Assembly: GCA_905221605.1 (NCBI GenBank)
Contig: CAJNDS010002290.1
Span: 318,501-382,500, forward strand
Reading direction: 5' to 3'
Length of the DNA stretch: 64,000 nt
From: Symbiodinium natans
Taxonomy: Eukaryota > Sar > Dinophyceae > Suessiales > Symbiodiniaceae
A model generated the notes under the pieces. That model made no database searches and was not told where the DNA came from. It saw only the letters and a program-made list of their open reading frames with translations. Positions 43,701 to 52,828 of the stretch are shown here, piece after piece. How positions within the stretch are numbered: the first letter of the stretch is position 1; every line of letters begins with the position of its first letter. The translations under genes and the position numbers were made by a program.

Positions 43701-46700
43701 GGCTGCTGCAAATCCAACCAGAGATGTGTCGGCTCATACATTGAGATCAGCTTCCAGAGGCGATCATACATACCCCGAGCGCTCCCAAGCTTTGCCGGAG
43801 AAAGTGTTAAAGCTCTCCCGCCACATCTCTGAACGGCTGCGCAAATGGCCCCACTACCGATTTCGATGACATCAAGGGAGGGCAGACGGTACTGGCACAC
43901 CGAATTTCTCACTGCATCACCAAGTTGTTCTTCGATTTGCAGGATGTACTTGTCTATTTGTGCACACATTTGTTGAACCTTGCCATGCCTCCCTTGATTG
44001 CTTGCGTCCGTCTCCATGCTTGGATCAACCCTCACTCCTTGTCGGCATCTTCGATCTCCCGAAGCCTCGTCAGCTCTCTTTCGAGCACGGCCCGGCGCGT
44101 CATGATCTCCTCCGGCGACATGGCAATGGGCATCTGCAAGCTTGCCCCCGGCTGACTGTTCCTCTTGCTGCCCCGGCTCGGTGCAGCTGTGTGGGATGTG
44201 GCATCCGGCGAGCAGAGCTTCCACCCATCGCTCTCCTCTCCGTCCATGACGGCTGGACCCTGGGACTTGATGTTCTTTGCCTCCGCCTTGGTCGTGGACC
44301 TCGCCTGCTCCGTCTTGGCCATCTGCTTCAGTCGCATCAGGGCATAGTTCTTGAACGACAGTGCCCATGGGCTGCTGAGAGAAGACTTCCGAGCCATGAG
44401 GATCGAGTAGGACAGGTCGGTCTCGAACGTTTTCTCGTGACTCTTTCCTTTGTGCTTGCCAGCCGCGATCACCACTTGGCCCCATTCCCGAAGATTCGCA
44501 ATCCCCGGTGGGCGGACAACTTCCACCTCCAAGTACTTTACCATGGTCAGCTGTTCCTCGGCCAGGTGCACATCCTCCTCCGCGGAGAGAGGTTCGTCCA
44601 GATTGACCTCGGGCATCTTCTCTTGGAGCTTCTTCACGGACTGCTTGACTGAGGTGGGCATCGCTCGGTTGGAAGCCGCTCGGCGAAGGAGAAGGATATT
44701 CGAAGATTCGCGCTATCTGCTTGAGCTCAGGCTGCCGTGTTGTGTTCTGTGGTTCCTGGAAACGCTGCTTTGCTGATTCTGGTGGAACGGAAACATCTTG
44801 TGGGGGACTGGGGACTGGACTGTTGGCTGGTGTTCCCGAGGAGGCTTCTGGACGCGGGTGCGCCCCCAGACTGTCAACAACGTAGACAGGAGCCTTCCTG
44901 TCCCCGACGTGAAGGAGATCTGACAGATTGACTATGGATAGGCCTCGCTCATCCCATCTAAGGTCTACCCTCCTAGAACCACCCAGCATTAAATACCCCT
45001 CTTTAACATGAATAACTGCGTCTAGGTCCCTGAGAAGACGATTTGATATCAACAAAGGAGTGTTTCCGGGGATCACCTCAACTCTGACCCATGTGTCTTC
45101 TGAGGTGGGCAGCAGCAGCGCAAATTTTGACGTGAGTGTCCCGCTGTTTCCAAAACGGAAGGTGACATCAGAAGCTATCTTCCTTACTCGACCGCGACAC
45201 TCTGCAGCAAGACCGCTTATCACTTCTCGAACCCTTTGGTCTCCTAGCACAGTCCTACTGGCCCCTGTATCTAGCACCCCCTCAGTACCTACAGTGGCTA
45301 CTAGAATTGCTTCAGGAATTATGGGACTGGGCTTGCTGCGTCTCAAAACTGCCTGCTTCGGCGCGGTTGCCGGCCCTTGCGCCTCAGAAGATGCACCCGG
45401 CGGCGCACAGCTTGGCGTCCTACATGTCCTGTGAATCATTAACAAACGTCGTGCAAGGCAAGACTCGAGAGACAAAGAAGGCCCCACCTTTGGCGCAACC
45501 ATAAAGCAAGTCTCCCCGAAGTCCTGAATTACTCCAGTATTCCCTGTCCCTGTGCTAACCCCTCTCTGCGTCCATGCGCTGTCGTCCTCATCGATGTTGA
45601 AGGGCTCGGAGTCTGGCAGGGTCTGGAGAACCTCCGATTGGAAGGGATCGGTCGGCTGGATCTGGGCAAACAAGGTCGCCTCTGGCTTAGCGTCGTTCTT
45701 CGGGCACTCCCGCTTCCAGTGCCCTTTGGCCCCACATTGTTTGCAGTTGGAGTTGGCGATCCGATCTGCAAGGGAACGTCGACGGCCCCCATCCCAGGAA
45801 CCATAACCCTTGCCTCTCTTCGCGGACTGGCCCTTCCCCTTCATCTTGCCCTTGATGGGCCAGAACCCCCTGGACTTTGCTTTGTCCCGCAGCTTTTGAC
45901 GAGCTTCTTGGTACGAGGCAAAGACTGGGGCCAACTCACTCTCCTGCACCGCCTCCACTATCTGATCTTCAAACTCCGTGATGTAGATGGCGTCCTCGTC
46001 ATTGGCCTCAAGGAAGTGAGCCAGGATGAGCTCATCGCTGAGGTCCTCGTCCTGTCCCATCGCCATGTGCACTTCCTCAAAGGTGTCGTCGTCTGTCGTC
46101 ATGTGGATGTCGTAGACCTTGCTTCGATCCATTGCCTTGGCATTTCCCGGGCCACTACGGTTCTGAAAGTCTGTGAAGAACTTGGACCCCAAGAGCCGCA
46201 CTGCTCGGACCGTTTCTTGGTACTTCAAGTCGCCCTTGGCTTCCACGATCACACGCTTCTTGTCCTCCGGGGCCAACAAGGAATGACGGAGAAGAACATA
46301 GGCGCGGATCTCTTCAAGGGTCACCCCACGGCTCAAGAGTTCCTCAAAGAAAGCGTCGTGTCTGGCAATGTACGAATCGTTACTCTCGTCCGCCTTCTGT
46401 TGCGTCTGAAAGATGGCCTGCTCAAAGAAGTGGTATCGCTCCTCCACTGTGGTCTTTCCCCAAGACCCGCCCAGCGACTCCACAAGGTACTTCACACCAT
46501 CAGGTCCTCGCAACTGCTCGGGCTTGATCCGGCTCACCTTTTGGAAGGCGGCCCCCTCCACCAAGAGGGCTGCCCGGGGAGCCAACAACGACAGATGCTC
46601 GGCTGGCCACAACTCTTTGAGAAAGCGAAGCCGTTGAGAGTACTCGTCCACGCTTGTCACCCCTGGCGTAAACTTCGGGACCTGCTGCCACGGGAGATGG

Positions 46701-46759
46701 CTCACACCTCCGGTGGCTCCTGCCGCTGCTTCAGCCGTTCCTTCTGAAGCTTGCGCCAT
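40754..46759 (-). CDS. gag-pol: Copia Gag-Pol polyprotein (Gag, protease, integrase, start of RT)
   Basis: A 2001-codon frame from ATG 46759. Residues 1-330 are Gag-like. The zinc knuckle is CKQCGAKGHWKREC at 339-352. Protease has LDTGAS at 496-501. Residues about 700-910 in this frame are Gly/Arg/His/Cys-rich and look like the shadow of the +1 frame at 44032-44661. Residues about 960-1110 are methyltransferase-like (VIEIGSGAICAAVQRCGGRA). Integrase has H1399-x4-H1404 and C1432-x2-C1435, then catalytic D1463, D1521 and E1557 (D-x35-E). The RT start is near 1950-2001 (LVVLGFEDPD). The frame ends at a TGA right after GKDA, and RT continues in the same frame. Confidence 0.95.
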   Translation of the reverse strand: MAQASEGTAEAAAGATGGVSHLPWQQVPKFTPGVTSVDEYSQRLRFLKELWPAEHLSLLAPRAALLVEGAAFQKVSRIKPEQLRGPDGVKYLVESLGGSWGKTTVEERYHFFEQAIFQTQQKADESNDSYIARHDAFFEELLSRGVTLEEIRAYVLLRHSLLAPEDKKRVIVEAKGDLKYQETVRAVRLLGSKFFTDFQNRSGPGNAKAMDRSKVYDIHMTTDDDTFEEVHMAMGQDEDLSDELILAHFLEANDEDAIYITEFEDQIVEAVQESELAPVFASYQEARQKLRDKAKSRGFWPIKGKMKGKGQSAKRGKGYGSWDGGRRRSLADRIANSNCKQCGAKGHWKRECPKNDAKPEATLFAQIQPTDPFQSEVLQTLPDSEPFNIDEDDSAWTQRGVSTGTGNTGVIQDFGETCFMVAPKVGPSLSLESCLARRLLMIHRTCRTPSCAPPGASSEAQGPATAPKQAVLRRSKPSPIIPEAILVATVGTEGVLDTGASRTVLGDQRVREVISGLAAECRGRVRKIASDVTFRFGNSGTLTSKFALLLPTSEDTWVRVEVIPGNTPLLISNRLLRDLDAVIHVKEGYLMLGGSRRVDLRWDERGLSIVNLSDLLHVGDRKAPVYVVDSLGAHPRPEASSGTPANSPVPSPPQDVSVPPESAKQRFQEPQNTTRQPELKQIARIFEYPSPSPSGFQPSDAHLSQAVREEAPREDARGQSGRTSLRGGGCAPGRGTADHGKVLGGGSCPPTGDCESSGMGPSGDRGWQAQRKESRENVRDRPVLLDPHGSEVFSQQPMGTVVQELCPDATEADGQDGAGEVHDQGGGKEHQVPGSSRHGRRGERWVEALLAGCHIPHSCTEPGQQEEQSAGGKLADAHCHVAGGDHDAPGRARKRADEASGDRRCRQGVRVDPSMETDASNQGRHGKVQQMCAQIDKYILQIEEQLGDAVRNSVCQYRLPSLDVIEIGSGAICAAVQRCGGRALTLSPAKLGSARGMYDRLWKLISMYEPTHLWLDLQQPWNHKTDKGKKTPWPGQFLLDLYRYQTERGKHIHFLCGQGFFEQMAPQLQEVQQGTLRMIHELEVGDTPPGNNHLRKATTLYTTSRRLQQSVDTRFQTAGPDPSGRSNRMFPRERRLAKRVAMHLGQDLGFPLPLEELLFNVEKRGVSNSDITAAQQVLKRRRLFGKQPGPTISGSEAPRISWDTVFRDVNARVPKGGKVGFSEGDPVVQQVQALLPQIVVQHVVCCRGTNRIQPPCVEGMPRDMPLRQTVVVKRVGGEIAMDGEIEDWSQVPRYKQMRKGIPAKLSLTAYGMSPERLRSFRGLRAEEARNQQMPLRVDQNPEAPQNPENTSTTTDVPTTRSDAEDGPLIQGYPPRSVPRHGPGYFALGESEKRELVRLHNNLGHPCTETFVRFLQERKAEPALIQGARDYSCSTCLETVPTQKLARPATIHTHRDFNDTIGMDVAYWTNSGGKKFLFTHIVDEGTLFQQASGVGRTPEEQWEFLSDHWFQWAGPCQTLYVDPAGEYNSDYWRLKLQTVGVCTNVSAGEAHWQLGRTEAHGRILKSMLSKMDHEEPILNDEDFRRCLRAAVQAKNSLSRVRGFTPEQAVLGKLSRLPASLISDNSATCHALADSDLPEGVSFRRDLQRREQARVAFIHADNDNSYRRALLRRSRHPCERYEPGDWVLYWRRHKAGSRAEQGRWYGPGQVICGDSKVVWVSHCGQLIRAAPEQLRSASLREWQGVLGKTSAESSQGAVGQGVRRVVDLAVLGGTPSRAEVESQGEVPQDVPEPLGPIAPEGVAGIEAGGTVPEVPEENAEGEQPEMEVSPVPSVGLETDMVDASNIPVPEDDEDDLLFGDSECFFAHPTQSQAWEISLHETEVPFENLPTPQQALHFVMLATEARKKRVEVRLRDLNEGERQQFVEAKGKEIRAWLDHRTVRKVAAGTLDDSQLMRCRWLLTWKGPEKDGGPKRAKARLVVLGFEDPDIADIPNDAPTLGKDA
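44032..44661 (-). CDS. Overlapping +1-frame segment within the copia polyprotein
   Basis: A 209-codon open frame from ATG 44661, shifted +1 from the main frame, overlaps Gag-Pol residues about 700-910. Its sequence is far more protein-like than the main frame: helical stretches, VKYLEVEVVRPPGIANLREW and GKHKGKSHEKTFETDLSY. The last resembles the G-K-x-K-G-K-x-F-x-x-V domain often seen in dinoflagellate copia proteins (from memory, not checked). It ends at TGA 44032-44034, and the main frame becomes protein-like again right after. Confidence 0.7.
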   Translation of the reverse strand: MPTSVKQSVKKLQEKMPEVNLDEPLSAEEDVHLAEEQLTMVKYLEVEVVRPPGIANLREWGQVVIAAGKHKGKSHEKTFETDLSYSILMARKSSLSSPWALSFKNYALMRLKQMAKTEQARSTTKAEAKNIKSQGPAVMDGEESDGWKLCSPDATSHTAAPSRGSKRNSQPGASLQMPIAMSPEEIMTRRAVLERELTRLREIEDADKE

Positions 46760-46836
46760 GGCGCCGCGCCACTCCCATCAACAAAAACTCCCTGGAACCC
46801 CCTGTTTACACTAACTCCTAGCTAGCGACAGGCCGG

Positions 46837-46848
46837 GCTCCGCTACCA
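46837..46848 (-). other. Primer-binding site (initiator tRNA-Met type)
   Basis: On the - strand, one base after the 5' LTR, the sequence is TGGTAGCGGAGC. It is complementary to a tRNA 3' end in CCA and close to the initiator Met acceptor stem used by Ty1/copia elements. It primes minus-strand synthesis. Confidence 0.75.
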
Positions 46849-46849
46849 A

Positions 46850-47104
46850 TGTGAAACCCCTATGCCTAAGCCCGGTCCTGTCGGCCTAAGCAATGTCGAA
46901 TGAGGCACCCTGACCTAAGTAACCCTATGGTCTGTCCACAGACCCCTATGAGGACCCAGCCCTGAATGTAGCCCTCCACTGCACCCCGTGCAGTTTTGGT
47001 CAAGCTCTAGCCTCTCCCTCCCACCTCGGAGCTGTCGGAAGGGCCGGCGAGGATGAAGACATGTTGGACAGCACAAGTGAACATGGGAACCTGTCGGTTT
47101 AACA
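46850..47104 (-). repeat. 5' LTR of copia element
   Basis: 255 bp, one mismatch to the other LTR. It should hold the promoter of the element, read on the - strand. The near identity implies recent insertion. Confidence 0.95.
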
Positions 47105-48321
47105 CCCTAAACCCTAAACCCTAAACCCTAAACCCTAAACCCTAAACCCTAAACCCTAAACCCTAAACCTAAACCCTAAACCCTAAACCCTAAACCCTAG
47201 ACCTGCAAGAGCTCTGTGTGTTTTTTGCCATCCCAAACCCTGGCTCGCCCAGAGGTGCGGAAACCCGAAACCCGAAACCCTAAATCCAACCCTCAACCCT
47301 TAACCCGAAGCCCTAAACCCAAACCCTAAATACGTAGGCCTTAGCCTTAAGCCTAAGCCTTCAACCTTACGCCCCGACGCCCAGAAACCTAGAAACCCAG
47401 AAGCCCGCAAGCCCAGAAACCCTTGGTGCAGCGACTCCCAACCCGCCCAAGATGATCGCAACCCCTACATGGTAATTTCTCTAGATTATGGTCCCTTTTG
47501 GGGTTCAGGGTTTGGGGTTAGGGTCCCTGTTGTGGTTGCCATTGTCAGGTGGCCCCGGATATTTTGGTGCTTAAAAAAGGGACCAATCATTTCGAGAATT
47601 GACCACATAGGGTTCACACGATTACTCGGGTTTTTGAGCCGGGTTTGCAGAAATTACGGGGTTTATGGGATTTCGAGGCAGAGGGTCTCGAGGGCTGAGA
47701 GGGTTCAAAGGGTTTCTAGCGTTTCTCGGGTTTCTAGAATTTATAGGGTTTCTAGGGTTTACAGGGTTTCTAGGATTCTTAGTACTTATACGTAGCGTAT
47801 CATGCGTAGAACCTTGAGGGTTTAGGAATCAGGGTTTAGGGTTTAGGGATTTGCGATTCATGGTTGATCGTGCAGGATTCAGGGGTTAGGGTTCAGGACT
47901 TGGGATTTTTGCTCAGCACTTTGCGCCTTTCCGCCTCGGGCTCATGGTACCGTAGCACCAAGCAAGGCCCCAAGCAATCGCATGTGTTTGGATTTGCCCC
48001 TGAAAACCCAGAAGACTTTTGGGCTAAGGGTTCCCTAAACCCTGAACCCTAAACTCCCTACACTTCCTAAACTAACCGCCCTAACCCTACATCCTAAACC
48101 CTAAGCCCCAAGCCCAATACTCCTAGAACCCGTTCAAACCTTAGTGTTTAAGCCTAAGCCCAGCCGATAAACCCTATAAACCCCATCAGCCCCATCAAAC
48201 CAAAATAAGCCCTATAAATCCTCCCAAGAAACGTGCAACCCTGTATACAAGCCCTCGAAAGACCCTCTAAAGAACCTCCAAACCCTAACCTGAAGGCCCC
48301 AACGCAGACTAACACTCTCCC

Positions 48322-48402
48322 CTTGAAGCGATGGCGGACGCCCTCGGCCCGACTACCGTGGAGGCTGCAACCCGATTCCCTGAGGCCCGGGGCGGAGCTT
48401 TG
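48322..48402 (+). CDS. Exon-like island, possible PRMT barrel exon
   Basis: The acceptor is CCCCTTGAAG, and a TTTAGGG array follows from 48403 to 48489. Two frames are open: MADALGPTTVEAATRFPEAR and LQPDSLRPGAELWG. The second could precede FSADF of the next exon by spacing, but the phase does not fit a GT donor. Membership is uncertain. Confidence 0.35.
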
Positions 48403-48847
48403 GGGGGTTTAGGGTTTAGGGTTTAGGGTTTAGGGTTTAGGGTTTAGGGTTTAGGGTTTAGGGTTTAGGGTTTAGGGTTTAGGGTTTAGGTTCAGAGGTT
48501 TCGGGGTTTCGGGGTTTAGGGGGAGTAGGGCTTTAGGCGTTTTAGGGATGTGCTGGATAGGGCTTTGGTTCAGGGCTTGGGGATGAGAATCAGGGTTTGC
48601 GAGGGGCCGCATTTTAGAACACCCACCTCCCGCCCAATTTTCGGGAACCGGCCATCCTTTAAGGGGGTACGGACCCTAAGAATTAAGCCCCAAGCCCTAA
48701 ACCCTACACCCGAAGCCCTAAACCCTAAACCCTAAACCCTAAACCCTAAACTCTAAACCCTGAACCCTAAACCCTCAACCCTGCACCCCCAACCCACAAA
48801 GGCTCCCTGGCTAAGGCGCAGGCCCGGCGCCGAAAGCTTCCCGAAAG

Positions 48848-48888
48848 CTTCTCCGCCGACTTTCAAGGCCGCTGTCACTGGGTCATAG
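48848..48888 (+). CDS. PRMT: Probable PRMT exon (beta-barrel)
   Basis: After CCCGAAAG the frame FSADFQGRCHW resembles the family W-F-x-V-x-F-x-G-x-C-H segment. GT at 48882 or GC at 48865 could be the donor. The assignment rests on a short motif plus position downstream of exon 15. Confidence 0.5.
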
Positions 48889-48951
48889 GGGGTCACTTCT
48901 CTACAGAATGGTTCCTTTGGGGGGGGGGATTACTACTCTAAGGCGGCCCCT

Positions 48952-48954
<3 letters not shown>

Positions 48955-49004
<50 letters not shown>

Positions 49005-49033
49005 CTATATATATGTATATATATATATATATC
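48955..49033. repeat. (AT)n microsatellite
   Basis: A long TA run with GTATATC interruptions. Confidence 0.95.
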
Positions 49034-49603
49034 GAATTACATATGATGGAGACTCTTTGGGCTCCGTTCATGTTCCTAAAACACCTAAAATCCTATGCCT
49101 GCAAAATGCAGGCCCCACAGCCTGCCTTTCTGTAATATTAAGGGTACCCAGAAAAGGGCCGGAGTTTTGAGAACTGGTCATAAGGGTTTCAGGTTCAGGG
49201 TTTGGGGTTTCGTGTTGCTGGGCTTAAAGAGCGGCAGAGAGGCGTTTGATTGCTGGTTTCGTGTTTGCGCTTTCAGGGCTTGGGGCTAAGGTTTAGTGTT
49301 TGGGGTTTGGGGTTTGGGCGTCTTAGAGGCTATAAACATATGCTTTAAATACTGTGCAAACGGTTTGTGGCTTTTGGGTTAGGGGTTCGCAGCGGTTTGT
49401 GTAAGGCTTTACGATTTAGTCTAGAATTGCAGCGTTGCAGAAGGGTTGAACCCCAAGCCCCAACACCTGTCAACCCCAAAGCCCATCAACCCTAAGCCCT
49501 GAGCCCTCAACCCGAAGCCCAAAACCCTAAACCCTAAGCCCTAAACCCCAAACCCTTAAACTCTCAACCCTTGAACCCTCAACCCCAAACCACCTCTCCT
49601 TAG

Positions 49604-49637
49604 ACAGGGCCGGCTCTGCCTGAGACCAATGCTCGAG
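49604..49637 (+). CDS. PRMT: Possible PRMT exon
   Basis: The acceptor is CTCTCCTTAG and a GC donor follows CGAG. The frame TGPALPET resembles the family S-T-G-P-x-x-P-x-T-H-W start. The expected His-Trp is not evident, so the match is tentative. A TTTAGGG stretch follows at 49680-49735. Confidence 0.4.
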
Positions 49638-50358
49638 GCAAAAGGGCCAAGCGCAGGGTGCCCAGAGAAAGCGTCTTCGGGTTTAGGGCTTTAGGGTTTA
49701 GGGTTTTAGGGCCTAGGGTTAGGGGTTAGGGTTTAGGGCAGTTACAAGGACCCTTCAGTCCAACCCTGATTCCTGGCAATTTGGGAGCCCTGACGTATAT
49801 TCTGCGCCCCATACTTCTAAGAATGGTGAGGGGGGGTTTAGGGCTTGGGGTAAGGGCTTCACATTTCCAGTGTTAGAGCCATGTAGTGGGCCTAAATTCG
49901 TGAAACTTCAAGAGGTTTGTTGGCGGCTTTGCACAACCATGGGGAACCCCAAACCATAAGCCCTAAACTTTGAGAATCCCAAAGCCTAACCCCCAAACGC
50001 TTCCGTAGCCAGAGACCCATCCGTAGCCCCTACACCCTCACCTAAGCCTTTAGCCTCAGGCCCATAACCCTGAAGCCCCAAATCCTCAAGGCTCCTAAAG
50101 TGGCTGGCAGTCTGGTTCAGGGAACGCTTGACCCAACGTAGCCTGTACTGGATACTGATTGGATTCAGCGTTGGCGGGATAGGTTTAAGGATTCTGGGTT
50201 TAGGGCCAAACGTCCTTAACTATGTACCGTCTGGGGATAGGCCCAAATTCCTTCTTGCCATGATAGGCAGAATGGCTATCAGTTATCAATCCCTAAACCC
50301 TAAACCCCCTGAGCCCTAAAGACTGTTGGTGGAACACCATCAGCAGTGGATACCAAGC

Positions 50359-50737
50359 TACTTGGAGGTTCATGGTGCTTCTTGTGACTGTACTTAAGCC
50401 CCACTTATAAGCCGGTGGTGGCTGGGACGGAGGCGGTGGCACTGGCGGAGGAAGGTGCCCAAATGAGGGCGGTGGTGGCTGCGGCGGTGGAAGCCCTCAG
50501 CCAAGGCGACATGGCCAAGCAGACCTGCAACTGAATACTCGAAGCCGACATAAACTGCTCCCAAACAAGAAGCCCGATCCATTTGCCGGTGTAGCGATGC
50601 CCCGACCCTCCTTCGACCCCGACGTGGCCGAGAAGGCAGCTCCCTGAGATATGAGACCTTTGGCGCCTCAATATGGGTATAAGGACAGTTGTGAGTACAG
50701 TTATAATTGGTTAATGAGTACCATGAACCTCCAAGTA
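50359..50737. mobile_element. Fold-back element with 20-bp inverted ends
   Basis: The ends are CTACTTGGAGGTTCATGGTG at 50359-50378 and its complement (one mismatch) ending at 50737. It is 379 bp. The interior is GC-rich with two coding-like frames (VVAGTEAVALAEEGAQ; FAGVAMPRPSFDPDVAEKAA). A 12-bp GATACCAAGCTA at 50349 recurs at 50969. Confidence 0.6.
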
Positions 50738-50782
50738 GGGCTCACTTCTCTCAATACTGGTCCCTTTGGGGGGTTTACTGCC

Positions 50783-50955
50783 CCAAACCCTAAACCCTAA
50801 ACCCTAAAACCTAAACCTTAAACCCTAAACCCTAAACCCTAAACCCTAAACCCTAAACCCTAAACCCTAAACCCTAAACCCTAAACCCTAAACCCTAAAC
50901 CCTAAACCCTAAACCCTAAACCCCTAACCCCAAACCCTAAACCCTAAACCCTGAC
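50783..50955. repeat. CCCTAAA array
   Basis: Nearly pure C-rich heptamers before the island at 51000. Confidence 0.95.
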
Positions 50956-50999
50956 AGCCCTCAGAAGCTGATACCAAGCTAAGCGAAGTCAATCCCCAG

Positions 51000-51039
51000 G
51001 TCCGGCCGCAGTGGCTGCAGAGGAGGAGGGGCGGTTCAG
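51000..51039 (+). CDS. Exon-like island
   Basis: The acceptor is CAATCCCCAG and the donor is TTCAG followed by GTTTTCAGG. The frame PAAVAAEEEGRF could be a late PRMT barrel strand but has no diagnostic residue. Confidence 0.35.
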
Positions 51040-51305
51040 GTTTTCAGGGGGTTCGAGGCTAATTTTGGGGGCCGGACTCATTTCTAATGGTACTCCCTTA
51101 TGGCCGCTATGTTATATATATATATAGATATATATGTGCATATATAGAAACATACTATAATCCTATTCTAGTTATTAAGGCACCTATATTGGTGCTGTAG
51201 GGTCTCTAAGGGTTCCACCCTACAGCCTCAAACCCCAAAACCCTGCCCAACTGACAAGAGGCTTGAGCCATCTCTTCGCCCGTAGGAAGTCAGAGATCTT
51301 TAGAC

Positions 51306-51376
51306 AGGGTTTAGGGTTTAGGGTTTAGGGTTTAGGGTTTAGGGTTTAGGGTTTAGGGTTTAGGGTTTAGGGTTGA
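51306..51376. repeat. TTTAGGG array
   Basis: Ten near-perfect units. Confidence 0.95.
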
Positions 51377-52410
51377 GACTGCATCGAAGCCCGAACTACA
51401 GTGTAAAAACCCTACCCTCAAGCCCGGAACCCTCAAAACCCTAAAGCCCTGACCCCCGGTGCCCCTAAAACCCTACCTCCTTGGGACAGCCCTAAAACAC
51501 CTAAACCCTGCGACCCTAAAACCTGGCCACTAAAACCACCAAGCCGCCCCTGAAACCCTGAAACCTAAGCCAGAAAGAGCTCAAGTATTAGGGGTTGGGG
51601 TGTAGGCTTTCAGGGTTGTCAGGGTTTTTCAGGATATGGGGGGGTTTTTCAGGATATGGGGGGGGGGGGGGGCGAGGGTTTAGGAGATTCAGGGTTGAGA
51701 GTTGGGGTTGAGGGCCTTGGTTCTAGGTTGTTTTTGTTTGGGGTTTTGGGCTGGTTTAGGACTTAGTAGAGTTCAAGGTTTCGGGTTTAGGGTTCAGGGT
51801 TTGGGGTTTAGGGTTTAGGGTTTACGGTTTAGGGTTTAGGGTTTGGGGTTTTGGGCAGCAGGGTTCACGCCTGCAGGGTTGAAGGTGGAGGGCTTCGAGG
51901 CTTTGAGGCTGTTAGCACATGAAACCCCAAGAAAAACCGTAAACCCCTAAAACCCTAAGCCCTAAACCCTAAACCCTAAAACCCTAGCAAAAGGCTTAAA
52001 TTCCGAACTCCAGCCTCCCCCCCTCCCTTGAAACCTAAACCCTGAGTCCTAGGAGCCATTAAACCACAAACCCTACACCCTGAAACCTTTAACCCCGAAA
52101 CCTATCCCAAATCCCAAACCCCAAACCCTAAACCCTGAACCCGAAACCCGAAACCCTAAACCCTAAACCCGAAACCCTAAACCCTTTACATACACCTAGG
52201 GGCACCCTATATCATCCCCTAAGCCGAAGGCCGAGGGCCCACACTGCAGAAGCGTCGTCAGCCCCCCTCACCCTAAAGCCTAAATCCTAAAGCCCTACAT
52301 CCCTAAAATCCTAAACCCTAAGATCAGAACCCTAAAACCCTAAACCCTAAGATCAGAACCCTAAAGCTCTAAAACCCTAAACCCTAAAAACCCTAAACCT
52401 TAAACCCTAG

Positions 52411-52480
52411 CAAGCACAAGGACCCGGGTCTCCCCCCTGACCCCGTGCCCAAGCGTCCGCGCGCCGCTGGGCGCGGGGAG
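52411..52480 (+). CDS. Exon-like island, HMG-box-like start
   Basis: The acceptor CCCTAG is formed at the end of the CCCTAAA run. The frame reads KHKDPGLPPDPVPKRPRAA and on to GEFLEES. D-P-x-P-K-R-P-x-x-A and a following F-L-x-E recall the first helix of HMG boxes, which bend DNA. Spacing is one residue off and only the start is present, so this is tentative. Confidence 0.35.
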
Positions 52481-52735
52481 TTCTTAGAGGAGAGCGGACA
52501 GCACTTTTTTTGTTTCTCTCTCTCTCTCTCTTTGGTTGGGGCGTTTTCCTGCTTAAGGTTTAGGGTTTTAGGGTAGTTTAGGGTTCAGGGTTTAGGGTTT
52601 TAGGGTAGTTTAGGGTTTTAGGGTTGAGGGTTTTTGGGCGCTTCGCTTCCCTCCTTGGGATTGGGGTTAATCATGTTGAGATTGCCTGCTCAGAGGTGAT
52701 TGGGGTTTGATTAGGGTTTCTTAGGGTACATTTTG

Positions 52736-52828
52736 GGATGTTCCCCCTTATACTAACAGTCCATAATCGGGATTATGGCACCCTCTATTATCATCCCTAT
52801 TAAGGACTGGTAGTAAAGGGGAACATCC
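52736..52828. mobile_element. Palindromic MITE-like element, family 3, copy 1
   Basis: Ends GGATGTTCCCCCTTATACTA and GGGGAACATCC with inner AGTCC/GGACT arms. It is 93 bp and non-coding. The same ends and core (CAGTCC, GGGATTAT, CCTATTAAGGACTG) occur at 56423-56525. Confidence 0.75.

Larger units (their letters stand above)
39060..47104 (-). mobile_element. Ty1/copia LTR retrotransposon, young, near intact
   Basis: 8,045 bp with 255-bp LTRs (one mismatch), primer-binding site, Gag zinc knuckle, protease, integrase, reverse transcriptase and RNase H, in copia order (integrase before RT). Both edges abut CCCTAA, so a 5-6 bp target duplication cannot be resolved inside the array. One in-frame TGA in RT and a frame switch in the middle suggest it is no longer autonomous, or that one of these is recoded. 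It lies antisense within a PRMT intron. Confidence 0.95.

Noticed and set aside
45638-46747. 369-codon + strand open frame opposite the copia gag
   Set aside because: Antisense shadow of the GC-rich polyprotein, with no independent motif. The same applies to other + frames between 39.3 and 46.7 kb.
50003-50011. CCGTAGCCA, the 5' part of the dinoflagellate spliced leader
   Set aside because: The following bases do not continue the leader, and CCGTAGCC also occurs nearby at 50021 and at 11833. Nine bases are expected by chance.
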